A DNA stretch of 64,000 nt, taken from contig NZ_FNCN01000003.1 of the NCBI RefSeq assembly GCF_900100605.1, positions 310,001 to 374,000 of the forward strand, in the 5' to 3' direction. The notes below the pieces were generated by a model. It was not told the DNA's origin. It was given only the letters and a program-made list of their open reading frames with translations, and made no database searches. Source of the stretch: Sinosporangium album (GTDB lineage: Bacteria; Actinomycetota; Actinomycetes; Streptosporangiales; Streptosporangiaceae). Below are positions 16,080 to 25,127 of this stretch, one piece after another; positions within the stretch are counted from its first letter, which is position 1, and each line of letters starts with the position of its first letter. A program made the position numbers and the translations under genes.

Positions 16080-17510
16080 ATGGCAAAGCCCATTCCGCGT
16101 GCCACGGCACTGGAGAACCTCCGGTTCTCGCTGACCTACACCATTCCGGGTCTCCTGCGCGGCGCGTTCACGACCCAGCCGCGTTGGCTGGACCTGATGG
16201 CGAGACTCGACACCAATCGGCGCGCCAACGACGTCGTCACCAAACTGCGCGTCCGGTACGGCGGGCGCTCCATCTGGGTCAGGGGACCGGTCGGCCCGGT
16301 GCTGCTGGTGCTGTCGCAAGGCGACATCAAACGTGTCCTGTCCGCCTCCGACCACGCCTTCTCCCTGGCGAGCCCCGAGAAGGTCGCAGGGCTCAGCCTG
16401 TTCCAGCCCGACTCCCTGGTGCTGTCGGCCGGCGAGCTCCGCGACGACCGCAAGGGCTTCAACGAGGCCGTCCTGGCTGCGGAGGAGCGGGTGCACCCGC
16501 TCGGCGACCACTTCATGACCGTCGTCGCCGACGAGATGGACGTCCTGCTGGCCGGTGTGGGCGTGGGCCTGCTCACCCGCGACGCGTTCGACGCGGCGTT
16601 CGCCCGTGCGGCCCGGCGCATCCTGTTCGGGGACTCGGCGCGGAACGACATCCGGATCAGCCGCCTGCTCCGGGCCCTGCGCGCCGAGGCCAACTGGCTG
16701 GGGCTGCGCACGTGGCGCTCACGGCGCAACCGCGCCCTGCTGCGGAGGATGAACGGCAAGATCCGCTCCTATGCCGCGAAGGCCGAGCCCGGCAGCCTCA
16801 TGGCCATGTTCGCGCAGGCCCCCTCCAGCGCCAGGACCGACCCGGTGGGACAGGTGTCGCACTGGCTCATGGCCTTCGACGTGCTCGGCATGGGCATCAT
16901 GCAGACGCTGGCGCTGTTCGCGGTCCACCCCCTGAAGGCCGCCGAGGCCGCCGCCGACATCCGGTCCGCCGAGGAGGAATACGGCAAGGGCACGGTCGCG
17001 GCCGTCACGGCGATGCCGTACCTCAAGGCGAGCCTGCTGGAGGGCCTGCGCCTGTGGGCGCCCGTCCCGACGCTCATGCGGGTGACGACCGAGCCGGTCG
17101 ACTGGCACGGCGACAAGCTCCCCGCGGGGGTCAACGTGATGATCCCGGCGTCGCTGCACCACAGGAACCCGCAGCTCGGCTACGCCGACCGGTTCGCGCC
17201 CGAGGCGTGGATCTCCGGCGAGGCGGGGGAGGACTGGTGGATCAATCCGTTCAGCCGGGGCCGGGGCCAGTGCCCGGGGGCTAGCCTGGCGCTCCTGATC
17301 GGCCCGGCGGCGCTCGCGGCCCTGCTGCGCGACCGCCGCTACGAGCTGCTCGAACCGCAGATGCGGGCCGACCGGCCGCTTCCGCTCACGATCAACGCGG
17401 CGAGGTTCAGATTCGCGGTGCGCCTGCCCGGTCCGTCCGCGCCCCGGGAGGCGGTGCCCGAGGCGCGAAAGGCCGGCGCGGACTCTAGGCCAGCACCTTC
17501 CCAGGATTGA
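16080..17510 (+). CDS. Cytochrome P450
   Basis: A 476-residue soluble bacterial P450. The haem-binding loop is FSRGRGQCPG, with the axial thiolate at Cys398. The K-helix ExxR motif is EGLRLWAP. The I-helix region around FDVLGMGIMQTLALFA lacks the canonical acidic-Thr pair that delivers protons to bound oxygen, which may mean substrate-assisted or non-standard oxygen activation. The ATG at 16080 is preceded by GGGGGGA at ideal spacing; an ATG at 16050 lies upstream of that site. No ferredoxin or ferredoxin reductase gene is near, so redox partners are in trans. The substrate is unknown. Confidence 0.92.
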   Translation: MAKPIPRATALENLRFSLTYTIPGLLRGAFTTQPRWLDLMARLDTNRRANDVVTKLRVRYGGRSIWVRGPVGPVLLVLSQGDIKRVLSASDHAFSLASPEKVAGLSLFQPDSLVLSAGELRDDRKGFNEAVLAAEERVHPLGDHFMTVVADEMDVLLAGVGVGLLTRDAFDAAFARAARRILFGDSARNDIRISRLLRALRAEANWLGLRTWRSRRNRALLRRMNGKIRSYAAKAEPGSLMAMFAQAPSSARTDPVGQVSHWLMAFDVLGMGIMQTLALFAVHPLKAAEAAADIRSAEEEYGKGTVAAVTAMPYLKASLLEGLRLWAPVPTLMRVTTEPVDWHGDKLPAGVNVMIPASLHHRNPQLGYADRFAPEAWISGEAGEDWWINPFSRGRGQCPGASLALLIGPAALAALLRDRRYELLEPQMRADRPLPLTINAARFRFAVRLPGPSAPREAVPEARKAGADSRPAPSQD

Positions 17511-18888
17511 GGACGCCCTCCGGATCCAGCAGGTTCTTGATGCCCTGCTGGATCCGGAGCGCTCCGGGGTCGAGCTCGCGGCGCAGCCACTCCCGCTTCA
17601 AGATGCCCACGCCGTGCTCGCCGGTGATGGTGCCGCCGAGCGCGAGGCCCGCCTCCATGATCGCGTCATAGGCCCTCTCGGCCCGTGCGAACGCGCTCGG
17701 GTCGGCCTGGTCGAACACCACCGTCGGATGCAGGTTGCCGTCGCCGGCGTGCCCCACCGTCGAGATGTAGAGGTCGTGTTCCGCGGCGATCAGCGCGATC
17801 CGGTCGATGAACTCCGCGAGCCTGGTGCGCGGCACCGCCACGTCCTCGATGAACGCCGTCGGCCTGCCGGGCAGCGAGGCCGCCTGCCGCTGCAGCGCGG
17901 GCAGCACCAGCCGCCGCGCGTCGAGCACACGCTTGGACTCCTCCTGGTCCGCGGCGACGGTCACGGCGACGGCTCCGGCCGTACGGCACAGCTCGGCGAT
18001 GGCGGCCACCTCGGCCGCCGGGTCGCGGTCGTCGCACTCGACGATGAGCGTGGCCGCGGCGTCTCCCGACAGCATCGGGTGGCCGACGTCGGCCACGGCC
18101 CGGGTGGTCACCTGGTCCATGAGTTCGAGGGCCGACGGCACGTGCCCCCTCCCGATGATCGCCGCCACCGCCTCGCCGGCGGCGGTCGCCGACGGGAACT
18201 GCGCCAGCATCGCGAGCGACGGGCCGGGTGCCGGGCGCAGCGACAGTGTGGCCTCCACGATGACGCCGAGCGTGCCCTCGGAGCCGACGAACAGCCTGGT
18301 GAGGTCGTAGCCGGCGACGCCCTTGACCGTGCGGCGGCCCGTCCTGACGAGCTCGCCGTCGGCCAGGACCACCGACAGCCCGAGCACGTAGTCCGCCGTG
18401 ACCCCGTATTTCACGCAGCACAGCCCGCCCGCGCCCACCGCGATGTTGCCGCCGATGGTGCAGTCGTTCCAGGAGGCGGGGTCGGGCGGGAAGAACAGCC
18501 CGTGCGCGGCGACCGCGTCGGAAAGGCCGCGGTTGGTGACGCCGGGCTCGCAGCGGACCAGCCGGTTGCCCCGGTCGATCTCCAGGATCCGGTTCATGCG
18601 CAGCAGCGACAGCACGATGCAGCCGTCGTCGGCGTTGGCGGCCCCGGCGAGGCCGGTGCGGGCCCCCTGCGGCACGACCGGCACCCCGTGGGCGTGGGCG
18701 ACCCGCAGGACGTGTCGGACCTGCTCGGCGGTCTCGGGGGTGACGACGACGGCGGGGGTGCCCGCGGGGCTGAAGGGCGCGCTGTCGCGCGAATGCCGTT
18801 CGAGGGTGTCGGCGTCGTCGTGGACCATGTCGGAGGCGAGGCCGGCGCGCAGCGCCGAGACCCAGGTGAGTTCGACGGACGTGGTCAT
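17485..18888 (-). CDS. FAD-binding oxidase of the glycolate/lactate/mandelate oxidase (GlcD) type
   Basis: A 467-residue flavoprotein of the FAD_binding_4 / FAD-oxidase C family. Segments GARTGLAGAA and GGNIAVGAGG surround the FAD pyrophosphate, and GHAGDGNLHPT and GEHGVGILKREWL are C-terminal family signatures. Related enzymes oxidise 2-hydroxy acids such as glycolate, D-lactate or D-mandelate to 2-oxo acids. Its ATG at 18888 overlaps the TGA of the upstream decarboxylase gene (ATGA), so translation is coupled. Because the partner is a benzoylformate decarboxylase, mandelate or another aromatic 2-hydroxy acid is the likeliest substrate; that is inference. The 3' end runs 26 bp into the end of the convergent P450 gene. 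Confidence 0.88.
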   Translation of the reverse strand: MTTSVELTWVSALRAGLASDMVHDDADTLERHSRDSAPFSPAGTPAVVVTPETAEQVRHVLRVAHAHGVPVVPQGARTGLAGAANADDGCIVLSLLRMNRILEIDRGNRLVRCEPGVTNRGLSDAVAAHGLFFPPDPASWNDCTIGGNIAVGAGGLCCVKYGVTADYVLGLSVVLADGELVRTGRRTVKGVAGYDLTRLFVGSEGTLGVIVEATLSLRPAPGPSLAMLAQFPSATAAGEAVAAIIGRGHVPSALELMDQVTTRAVADVGHPMLSGDAAATLIVECDDRDPAAEVAAIAELCRTAGAVAVTVAADQEESKRVLDARRLVLPALQRQAASLPGRPTAFIEDVAVPRTRLAEFIDRIALIAAEHDLYISTVGHAGDGNLHPTVVFDQADPSAFARAERAYDAIMEAGLALGGTITGEHGVGILKREWLRRELDPGALRIQQGIKNLLDPEGVLNPGKVLA

Positions 18889-20489
18889 CGGTTGAGGTCC
18901 TCGATGGTAGAGATGATCGGGACCTCGATCAGCGTGGGCCCCTTGGCGGACACGGCGGACGCCACCGCCGCGGTGAGCTCGTCGCGGGTCGTGACGTGGC
19001 GGGTCGCCAGGCCGTAGCCTTCGGCGATCGAGCGGATGTCGATGCCGGGGAGTTCGAGCCCGGGAATACCCGAGACCTTCTCCAACCGGCCGAACCACTT
19101 GAGGATGGCGTATTCCCTGTTGGTGAGCACGATGACCGTGAGCGGGACGCCGTAGGCCGCGGCCGTCCACATGGCGGGCAGCGCGTAGTGCATCGACCCG
19201 TCGCCCATGACCGCGACGACCGGGCGGCGGGGGGCGGCGAGCTGGGCCCCGACGGCGGCCGGCAGCCCGAATCCGAGGCCGCCGCCGGTCGTGAACAGGT
19301 AGGCGCCGTCGGCGCCGATGCGCACGTGGTCCTGGAACATCAGCGAGTTGGACGGCGACTCGTTCACCCAGATCGCGTGGGAGGGTACGGCTTCCGCCAG
19401 CGCGGCGAACACGCTGATCGGCGACATCCCGCCCTCTTCGACGAGGTCGGGTTCGGGCTGGGGCCTGCCCCGGGGCGGCACCCGGCGGCCGGAGGGGGTC
19501 ACGTACTCGGTGAGCAGTTCCAGCGCCGACCGCGCGTCGCCGACGATCGCGTCGCCGACCGGGGCCTTGGCCGCCTCCTGGGGGTCGGAGGTGATGTGCA
19601 CCAGTGAGGCGCCCTCGGGGAGGAACGCCCCCGGAAGGTACGGGTAGTAGCGGAAGACCGGCGCCCCGATCACCACGATCAGGTCGTGTCCGCCGAGGGC
19701 GGCCGACACCAGGGAGATGCCGGGCGGCAGGAAGCCCTGGAAGTGGGGGTGGTCCTGGGGGAAGCAGAGCCGCCCCTCCAAGGGGGCGGTCCACACCGGG
19801 AGGGCCGCCCGCTCCGACAGCGCCACGGCGACCTCGATCGCCCCGGTCGACGCGACCTCCCCGCCCAGCACGAGGGCGGGGTTGACCGCCGAGGAGAGCC
19901 GCCGTGCGAGGTCGGCGATGGGCCCCGGCATGGGCGGCGTGCGGGACACGACCTTGCGCCGGGCGAGGGTGAGACTCTCGGCCTCGTCGACCTCGGCGTC
20001 GAAGTCGTCCATCGGGAGCGAGACGAAGACGGGCCCCGCGGGAGGAGAACTCGCCAGGTGAAATGCGCGGGCCAGCGCGGCCGGGACATCCTGGGCCCGC
20101 GGTGGCTCATATGACCATTTGACGGCGGGTCTCGGGAGCATTGTCGCATCGGTGTTCGTCAGAAGCGCCTCCATCGTCATCATGGCGCGGACCTGCTGGC
20201 CGGCCGTGACGACCATAGGCGTGCGATTCGCGGCGGCGTTGACTATGGCGCCCATGGCATTGCCAAGGCCGGCGGAGGTATGCAGATTCACCAGTGCCGT
20301 GGTGTGCGAGACCTGGGCGAATCCGTCGGCCATGCCGACGACCACGGCCTCCTGGAGCCCCAGCACATATCGGAAATCGCCCGGAAACTCATTCAACATC
20401 GGCAATTCGGTTGATCCTGGATTGCCGAAAATTGTGGTTATGCCGTGTGCTCTGAACAAATCGAACACGGCGGTACGAACGATACTCAC
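18885..20489 (-). CDS. mdlC: Benzoylformate decarboxylase (thiamine diphosphate enzyme)
   Basis: A 534-residue ThDP enzyme that aligns closely to Pseudomonas benzoylformate decarboxylase: active-site Ser26 (in NPGSTELP), Glu47 (LQEA) and His70 (NLHTSAG) fall at the same positions. The C-terminal half has the GDGSMHYALPAMWTA metal/ThDP motif. The second catalytic histidine (His281 in the Pseudomonas enzyme, in FRYH) is replaced by Tyr282 here (FRYYPY), which may change carboligation or substrate preference. It would convert a 2-oxo acid such as benzoylformate to an aldehyde. It is the first gene of a two-gene operon with the FAD-linked oxidase and is transcribed divergently from the haem peroxidase operon. 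Confidence 0.9.
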   Translation of the reverse strand: MSIVRTAVFDLFRAHGITTIFGNPGSTELPMLNEFPGDFRYVLGLQEAVVVGMADGFAQVSHTTALVNLHTSAGLGNAMGAIVNAAANRTPMVVTAGQQVRAMMTMEALLTNTDATMLPRPAVKWSYEPPRAQDVPAALARAFHLASSPPAGPVFVSLPMDDFDAEVDEAESLTLARRKVVSRTPPMPGPIADLARRLSSAVNPALVLGGEVASTGAIEVAVALSERAALPVWTAPLEGRLCFPQDHPHFQGFLPPGISLVSAALGGHDLIVVIGAPVFRYYPYLPGAFLPEGASLVHITSDPQEAAKAPVGDAIVGDARSALELLTEYVTPSGRRVPPRGRPQPEPDLVEEGGMSPISVFAALAEAVPSHAIWVNESPSNSLMFQDHVRIGADGAYLFTTGGGLGFGLPAAVGAQLAAPRRPVVAVMGDGSMHYALPAMWTAAAYGVPLTVIVLTNREYAILKWFGRLEKVSGIPGLELPGIDIRSIAEGYGLATRHVTTRDELTAAVASAVSAKGPTLIEVPIISTIEDLNR

Positions 20490-20608
20490 GTAAATCCGTC
20501 CCTCCTCGCGCGGTCCTTCTCTGAAGGTTCAGAGAATGTAACGTTGGGTTCGCGTGCTGTCACGCTACGCGACAATCGATGGTGGAGAGATCCAAGCGGG
20601 AGAATCAC

Positions 20609-22465
20609 ATGGTCCTTGAGCGACCCACCCAGAGCGGCGACCCGTCGGGCCGCCCCTCTGACGGGCCCCCCGGCGATCGAGGGGCCGTGCACCGCGCATC
20701 CGGGAGCGTCCCCGAGCGGCCCCTGGAGAGTCGCCGGCGGGCCGAGAAGCCGTGGCACGGACGGGTCCTGCCGTTCGCCGTGGCCGCTCTGGCACGCATG
20801 CGCGAAGACCTGCGCAGACACAACCTCCACGACACGTGCGGCGCCGGGGGCGAGCGCTCCCGCACCGCGTCCCCGGGGACGCCGGCCCACCGCAGCTACG
20901 ACGGGTCGGGCTACGACCTCGACGACGTCGACATGGGCCGCGTCGGCACCCGGTTCGACCGCAACGCGCCGCTCGCCATGACCTTTCCCGAGCCGATGGA
21001 CCGGCTGATGTCACCGAACCCGCGCGAGGTCGCCGACCGGCTCCTGACGCGGACCGGGTTCATCCCGGCCCGCTCGCTCAACATGCTGGCGGCGGCCTGG
21101 ATCCAGTTCCAGAACCACGACTGGTTCAGCCACGGGGACAACCACGAGGCCGCCCCGCTGGAGGTCGAGCTCGCCGAGGACGACCCGTGGCATGAGCGGC
21201 CGATGCGCATCCGGCGCACCCGCCCCGACCCGACCGCCCACACCGAGGACGGGCGGCCGCCGACCTACGAGAACACCGTCACCCACTGGTGGGACGGCTC
21301 CCAGCTCTACGGCAGCTCCGAGGAGCGCTGCCTGCGGCTGCGCTCGGGCGAGGACGGCAGGCTGGCCATGGTCGGCGGGCGGCTTCCCGACGAGGACGCT
21401 CCGGGCCTGTCCGGCATCGACCTCACCGGCTTCTCCGACAACTACTGGGTCGGCCTGTCGATGATGCACACGCTCTTCGCGCGTGAGCACAACGCCATCT
21501 GCGACATGCTGCGCGCCTCCTACCCGTCCTGGGGGGACGAGCGGCTGTTCCAGACCGCGAGGCTCATCAACACCGCGGTCATAGCCAAGATCCACACGGT
21601 CGAGTGGACGCCCGGCATCCTCGACACCCGCGCGCTGCGCCTCGGGATGAACATCAACTGGTCCGGGCTGGTCGGAGCGCGGTGGCGGCGCGGCCACGGC
21701 CGCCTCGGCCGCAGCGACGTGATCTCCGGCATCCTCGGATCGCGGCACGACCACCACGGCGCGCCGTACTCCACGACCGAGGAGTTCGTCACCTGCTACC
21801 GGCTCCACCCGCTGATCCGCGACGACTACCCGATCCGCTCCCACCACAGGGGCGGGCTCGTGGAGACGGTCGGCCTGATGCCGCTCCAGGGGCTCGACAC
21901 CCGTGGCGCTGTGGACAAGTACGGCATGGCCGACCTCTTCTACAGCTTCGGTGTGATGCACCCCGGCGCGATCACCCTGCACAACCACCCCGCCGTCCTG
22001 CGCGACCTCCTCCGCATCAACGGCGAGCACATCGACCTCGGCACCGTCGACATCGTGCGCGACCGCGAACGCGGAGTCCCCCGCTACAACGCGTTCCGCC
22101 GCATGCTGGGCAAGCGCCCGGTGACCGGCTTCGGCGAACTGGAGTCCGGCGACCTGCTGCGCGACGTCTACGACGGCGACGTCGACAGGATCGACACGAT
22201 GGTCGGGATGTACGCGGAGACCCCGCCGCAGGGGTTCGGCTTCTCCGAGACCGCGTTCCGCATTTTCCTGCTGATGGCCTCGCGGCGCCTGAAGAGCGAC
22301 CCGTTCTTCACCGACCTCTACACCCCGGAGACCTACACGCCGGAGGGCCTCGCGTGGATCGACGAGACCGGCATGGTCGACGTGATCCACCGCCACCACC
22401 CCGAACTGGCCCCCGCCCTCGCGGGGCTCGGCAACGCCTTCGCCCCGTGGCGGAGGCTCTCGTGA
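20609..22465 (+). CDS. Animal-type haem peroxidase, fatty-acid alpha-dioxygenase/cyclooxygenase-like
   Basis: A 618-residue haem enzyme of the animal peroxidase superfamily. WIQFQNHDWFSHG carries the distal haem histidine (His170). INTAVIAKIHTVEWTPGILDT and NINWSGL closely resemble plant alpha-dioxygenases. TCYRLHPL supplies Tyr397 and His400 in the Y-x-x-H spacing of the cyclooxygenase catalytic tyrosine and proximal histidine. The protein is therefore likely to abstract hydrogen from a fatty acid and add O2, rather than act as a simple peroxidase. I chose ATG 20609 because GGGAG precedes it; ATG 20579 has no ribosome site. It heads an operon with a small helical protein and a hydrolase fusion. 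It has no signal peptide. Confidence 0.88.
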   Translation: MVLERPTQSGDPSGRPSDGPPGDRGAVHRASGSVPERPLESRRRAEKPWHGRVLPFAVAALARMREDLRRHNLHDTCGAGGERSRTASPGTPAHRSYDGSGYDLDDVDMGRVGTRFDRNAPLAMTFPEPMDRLMSPNPREVADRLLTRTGFIPARSLNMLAAAWIQFQNHDWFSHGDNHEAAPLEVELAEDDPWHERPMRIRRTRPDPTAHTEDGRPPTYENTVTHWWDGSQLYGSSEERCLRLRSGEDGRLAMVGGRLPDEDAPGLSGIDLTGFSDNYWVGLSMMHTLFAREHNAICDMLRASYPSWGDERLFQTARLINTAVIAKIHTVEWTPGILDTRALRLGMNINWSGLVGARWRRGHGRLGRSDVISGILGSRHDHHGAPYSTTEEFVTCYRLHPLIRDDYPIRSHHRGGLVETVGLMPLQGLDTRGAVDKYGMADLFYSFGVMHPGAITLHNHPAVLRDLLRINGEHIDLGTVDIVRDRERGVPRYNAFRRMLGKRPVTGFGELESGDLLRDVYDGDVDRIDTMVGMYAETPPQGFGFSETAFRIFLLMASRRLKSDPFFTDLYTPETYTPEGLAWIDETGMVDVIHRHHPELAPALAGLGNAFAPWRRLS

Positions 22466-22513
22466 CCGCCCGCGACACGTCCGAAGGAACCGCCCGCGAC
22501 ATGTCCGAAGGAC
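22466..22513. repeat. 24-base tandem duplication between oxygenase and small gene
   Basis: The unit starting ACCGCCCGCGACACGTCCG occurs twice in direct succession with one base difference (ACACG/ACATG), filling most of the 60-base spacer just before the ribosome site of the next gene. Confidence 0.6.
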
Positions 22514-22525
22514 AGGTGAGCCGCC

Positions 22526-22783
22526 ATGGCCGTTGAACCTGTGCGTGTGTCGATGCTGGCCCAGAACACCAGGGCCGACGCACGGCGCATGACCGAGCAG
22601 GCGCTGCGCCTGCGGGACGCCGCCGTGAAACTGCGCGGCAACCCCATGATGCCCGCCTGGTTCGAGGCCACCGTGCGCGAGCAGATCAGCCGCTGCATGG
22701 CCGCCGCCGCCGAACTGGAGGTGGCGGCCCAGCGCATGGAGGAGCACGCCGGCGACCTGCTGGGGCGCAGGAGGCCGCGATGA
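22526..22783 (+). CDS. Small helical protein, possibly type VII secretion-associated
   Basis: An 85-residue protein with no family I can name for certain. It is almost wholly helical, with two amphipathic segments (about 8-32 and 42-78) separated by the turn GNPMMPAWF. This helical-hairpin layout and length recall WXG100/EspC-type proteins that pair with type VII secretion substrates, but the WxG turn itself is absent. AGGTGA precedes the ATG. Its TGA overlaps the ATG of the following hydrolase gene, so the two are translationally coupled and probably interact; the N terminus of that partner is also helical. Confidence 0.7.
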   Translation: MAVEPVRVSMLAQNTRADARRMTEQALRLRDAAVKLRGNPMMPAWFEATVREQISRCMAAAAELEVAAQRMEEHAGDLLGRRRPR

Positions 22784-25017
22784 GCGTCGACGACATGACC
22801 CACCCGGACGCCGGGCCCGTCCACGCCGACCGCGACGTGCTGGAGCGAGGCGAGACCGGCACCTACGCCGGCGACCTGGCGGTGGTCGGCCAGGTCGCCG
22901 CCGAGATCGCCAGGGCCGCCGACGAGATCCGCGGAGTGTCGGCCAGGCTCACCGCCACCGTCTCGCGGCTCGGCCTCGCCGGCGCCCGGGGGAGGGCCGC
23001 ACGCTCGGCCCTCGCCGCGCAGCGGGCGCTGCTGCGGGCTGTGGTCTCCCCGCGCGGACTCGGCTACGCCCTCACCGGCGGCAGGCTCGGAGCCACAGCC
23101 GAGCGGATCGGCGGCTGGACCGGGCAGGAGAGCCTGGCGGTGATGGTGGCGGTCACCTCCCTGCGGCTGCGCATCGCGGCCGTCGCCGAGGCCCACCCCG
23201 AATGCATGACCGACCCGGCGCTCCACCGCCTGATCCAGGCCGTCAGCGCCGACAAGTCCCTGCAGGCCGCCCGTGCCCTCCGCGAGATCGTCAAGGACCG
23301 AGGCATCCAGCAGACCCTCACCCGCATCGCCCCCATCTTCATCGAGTTGCTCGCTGTCAACGCGCTGCTGGACGAAAACCCCGCCAACGACGAGTCGGGA
23401 TGGGCCATCGCCGCGGGGCGGTCGATCACATCGGAGCCGCTGCTCGGCGTGTCCGTCAACGCCGTGTGCCGGTGGGACGTCGGCGACGGCTCGGCCGAGC
23501 CCGTCGAGCTCGCACCGGCCGAGCGGGCCAAGCTGAGCGAGGCGGGCACGGTCAACGGCTTCCTGCGCAACATCGCGATCGTCGGAAACACCGGGCGTGT
23601 CCTCATCCAGCGCATCCAGGGGCCCGACGGCGTCGAACGCTATGCCGTACACATCCCCGGCATGCAATGCGGGATGCCGCGCAACGACTCGCCGCAGGAC
23701 ATGGTGGGCGCGTGGCGCAACACCCTGATGAACGAGTCGCCCTACACGAGGGCGGTGGCCAAGGCGATCGAGCACTTCGGAGTGCCGGACAAGGCGGAGA
23801 TCGCGGTCATCGGACACAGCGAGGGCGGCGCGGCGGCCATGAACCTCGCCCAGGAGCCCGCGTTCCACGAGCGCTATTCCCTGACCCACGTGATCGCGAT
23901 CGGGGCGCCGGTCGACTTCAAAAAGCCTCCCCCGCACGTCTTCGTGGCCACGATCACCAACCAGCACGACCTGATCCCGAGCCTTGACGGGCAGGGGCCC
24001 GGATCCCCGTTCCACTTCCACCCCGACTGGTACGTCGTTGACTACACGGACTCCACCCACGAGTTCCCTGTCTGCCACAACGCCTGGCATTACCTCGACA
24101 ACCTCGAATACGACCTCCACGAGGCCAGGGAGCACATCAACGCGTCGCTGGCCCCCTACCAGGGCACGGTCACCGCGGCTCAGGCATACCGGCTGTTCGA
24201 CGAGGTGCGTTCCCCCGACGGCTTCCCGTTCCTCACCGTCGCCACCTCGCTCACCGAGACCGCTTCGGGGCCCGTGGAGATGCCGGTGCGCTGCTCCGAC
24301 GGCACCGCGGTCAACGCCTTCTTCCACGCCGACGCCGACGCCGCCCGCGAACTGCTCGCCGGCACCGGCCTCGCGCCCGCTCTGCTCGGCGGCCGTGCCG
24401 TGGTCGCCGTTCTGCCCCGCGCCTACCGGAAGACCTCGATCGGCGCGTTCCAGGAGGTCGGCGTCGCCGTGGTCGTCCACGACCCGTGGCGGCCGAGGCC
24501 GCTGCTCGTCTGGCCGGAGCTCCTCAGGCGGGGCGACCGGCGCGGATCGGGGCTGCGGGTGCTCGACCTCGCGATGGGCCCCGGCGGGGCGCCGGGCCTC
24601 GCGGCGGGCAGCGCCGTCGCCCCCGGCCTCGCCCGTGAGGTATGGGGCTATCCGGCCTTCCCCGCGCAGGTGGGTGTGGCCCTGTCGGGCAACGTGCTGA
24701 CCGTCGACGTGCGGGAGGAGGGGCGGCCCGTCATGGAGCTCGCCGGTCGCCTCGGGCCGTGGACGCCCGGCCCCGAGCTCGATCTCGTGACCTACTCCAG
24801 AAAGGACGGCGCCACCCTGCGCTCCCTGGTCGACACCCGGGGGGCTCAACGCCTCCACCTGGTGTCCGGTCTGCGGCTGCGCGCCTCCGGCGACCATCCG
24901 ATGGCCGAGCGGCTCCGCGTGCTCGGCCTCGACGGCACCCGCCCGTTCCTCGTCCTCGCCACCGACCGCCTTCAGGCGAGGCTCGGCGCCGGCGCGCCGG
25001 TCACCCTTCCCGCCTAG
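22780..25017 (+). CDS. Alpha/beta-hydrolase fused to an acetoacetate decarboxylase-like domain
   Basis: A 745-residue two-enzyme-fold protein. Residues 1-190 are helical and Ala-rich. Residues about 260-480 form an alpha/beta-hydrolase with nucleophile Ser347 in GHSEGG, a probable acid in TNQHDLIPSLD and histidines in CHNAWHY. Residues about 520-740 match the acetoacetate decarboxylase fold (GREVWGYPKK-type segment reads AREVWGYPAF). The Schiff-base lysine of true decarboxylases is replaced by Ala626, so decarboxylation by that mechanism is unlikely. Translation is coupled to the small helical gene by an ATGA overlap. In context it may hydrolyse or bind an oxidised lipid made by the upstream oxygenase; this is inference. 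Confidence 0.8.
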   Translation: MSVDDMTHPDAGPVHADRDVLERGETGTYAGDLAVVGQVAAEIARAADEIRGVSARLTATVSRLGLAGARGRAARSALAAQRALLRAVVSPRGLGYALTGGRLGATAERIGGWTGQESLAVMVAVTSLRLRIAAVAEAHPECMTDPALHRLIQAVSADKSLQAARALREIVKDRGIQQTLTRIAPIFIELLAVNALLDENPANDESGWAIAAGRSITSEPLLGVSVNAVCRWDVGDGSAEPVELAPAERAKLSEAGTVNGFLRNIAIVGNTGRVLIQRIQGPDGVERYAVHIPGMQCGMPRNDSPQDMVGAWRNTLMNESPYTRAVAKAIEHFGVPDKAEIAVIGHSEGGAAAMNLAQEPAFHERYSLTHVIAIGAPVDFKKPPPHVFVATITNQHDLIPSLDGQGPGSPFHFHPDWYVVDYTDSTHEFPVCHNAWHYLDNLEYDLHEAREHINASLAPYQGTVTAAQAYRLFDEVRSPDGFPFLTVATSLTETASGPVEMPVRCSDGTAVNAFFHADADAARELLAGTGLAPALLGGRAVVAVLPRAYRKTSIGAFQEVGVAVVVHDPWRPRPLLVWPELLRRGDRRGSGLRVLDLAMGPGGAPGLAAGSAVAPGLAREVWGYPAFPAQVGVALSGNVLTVDVREEGRPVMELAGRLGPWTPGPELDLVTYSRKDGATLRSLVDTRGAQRLHLVSGLRLRASGDHPMAERLRVLGLDGTRPFLVLATDRLQARLGAGAPVTLPA

Positions 25018-25127
25018 CCGGCGCCGACATCTCCCGGACACCGGGGACGCCGACGGGCGGGGTGCGATCCGCACCCCGCCCGTCGCGCTGGGCCCCGTGG
25101 TCCGGCCCTTCAGCTCAGTGTGCCCCT

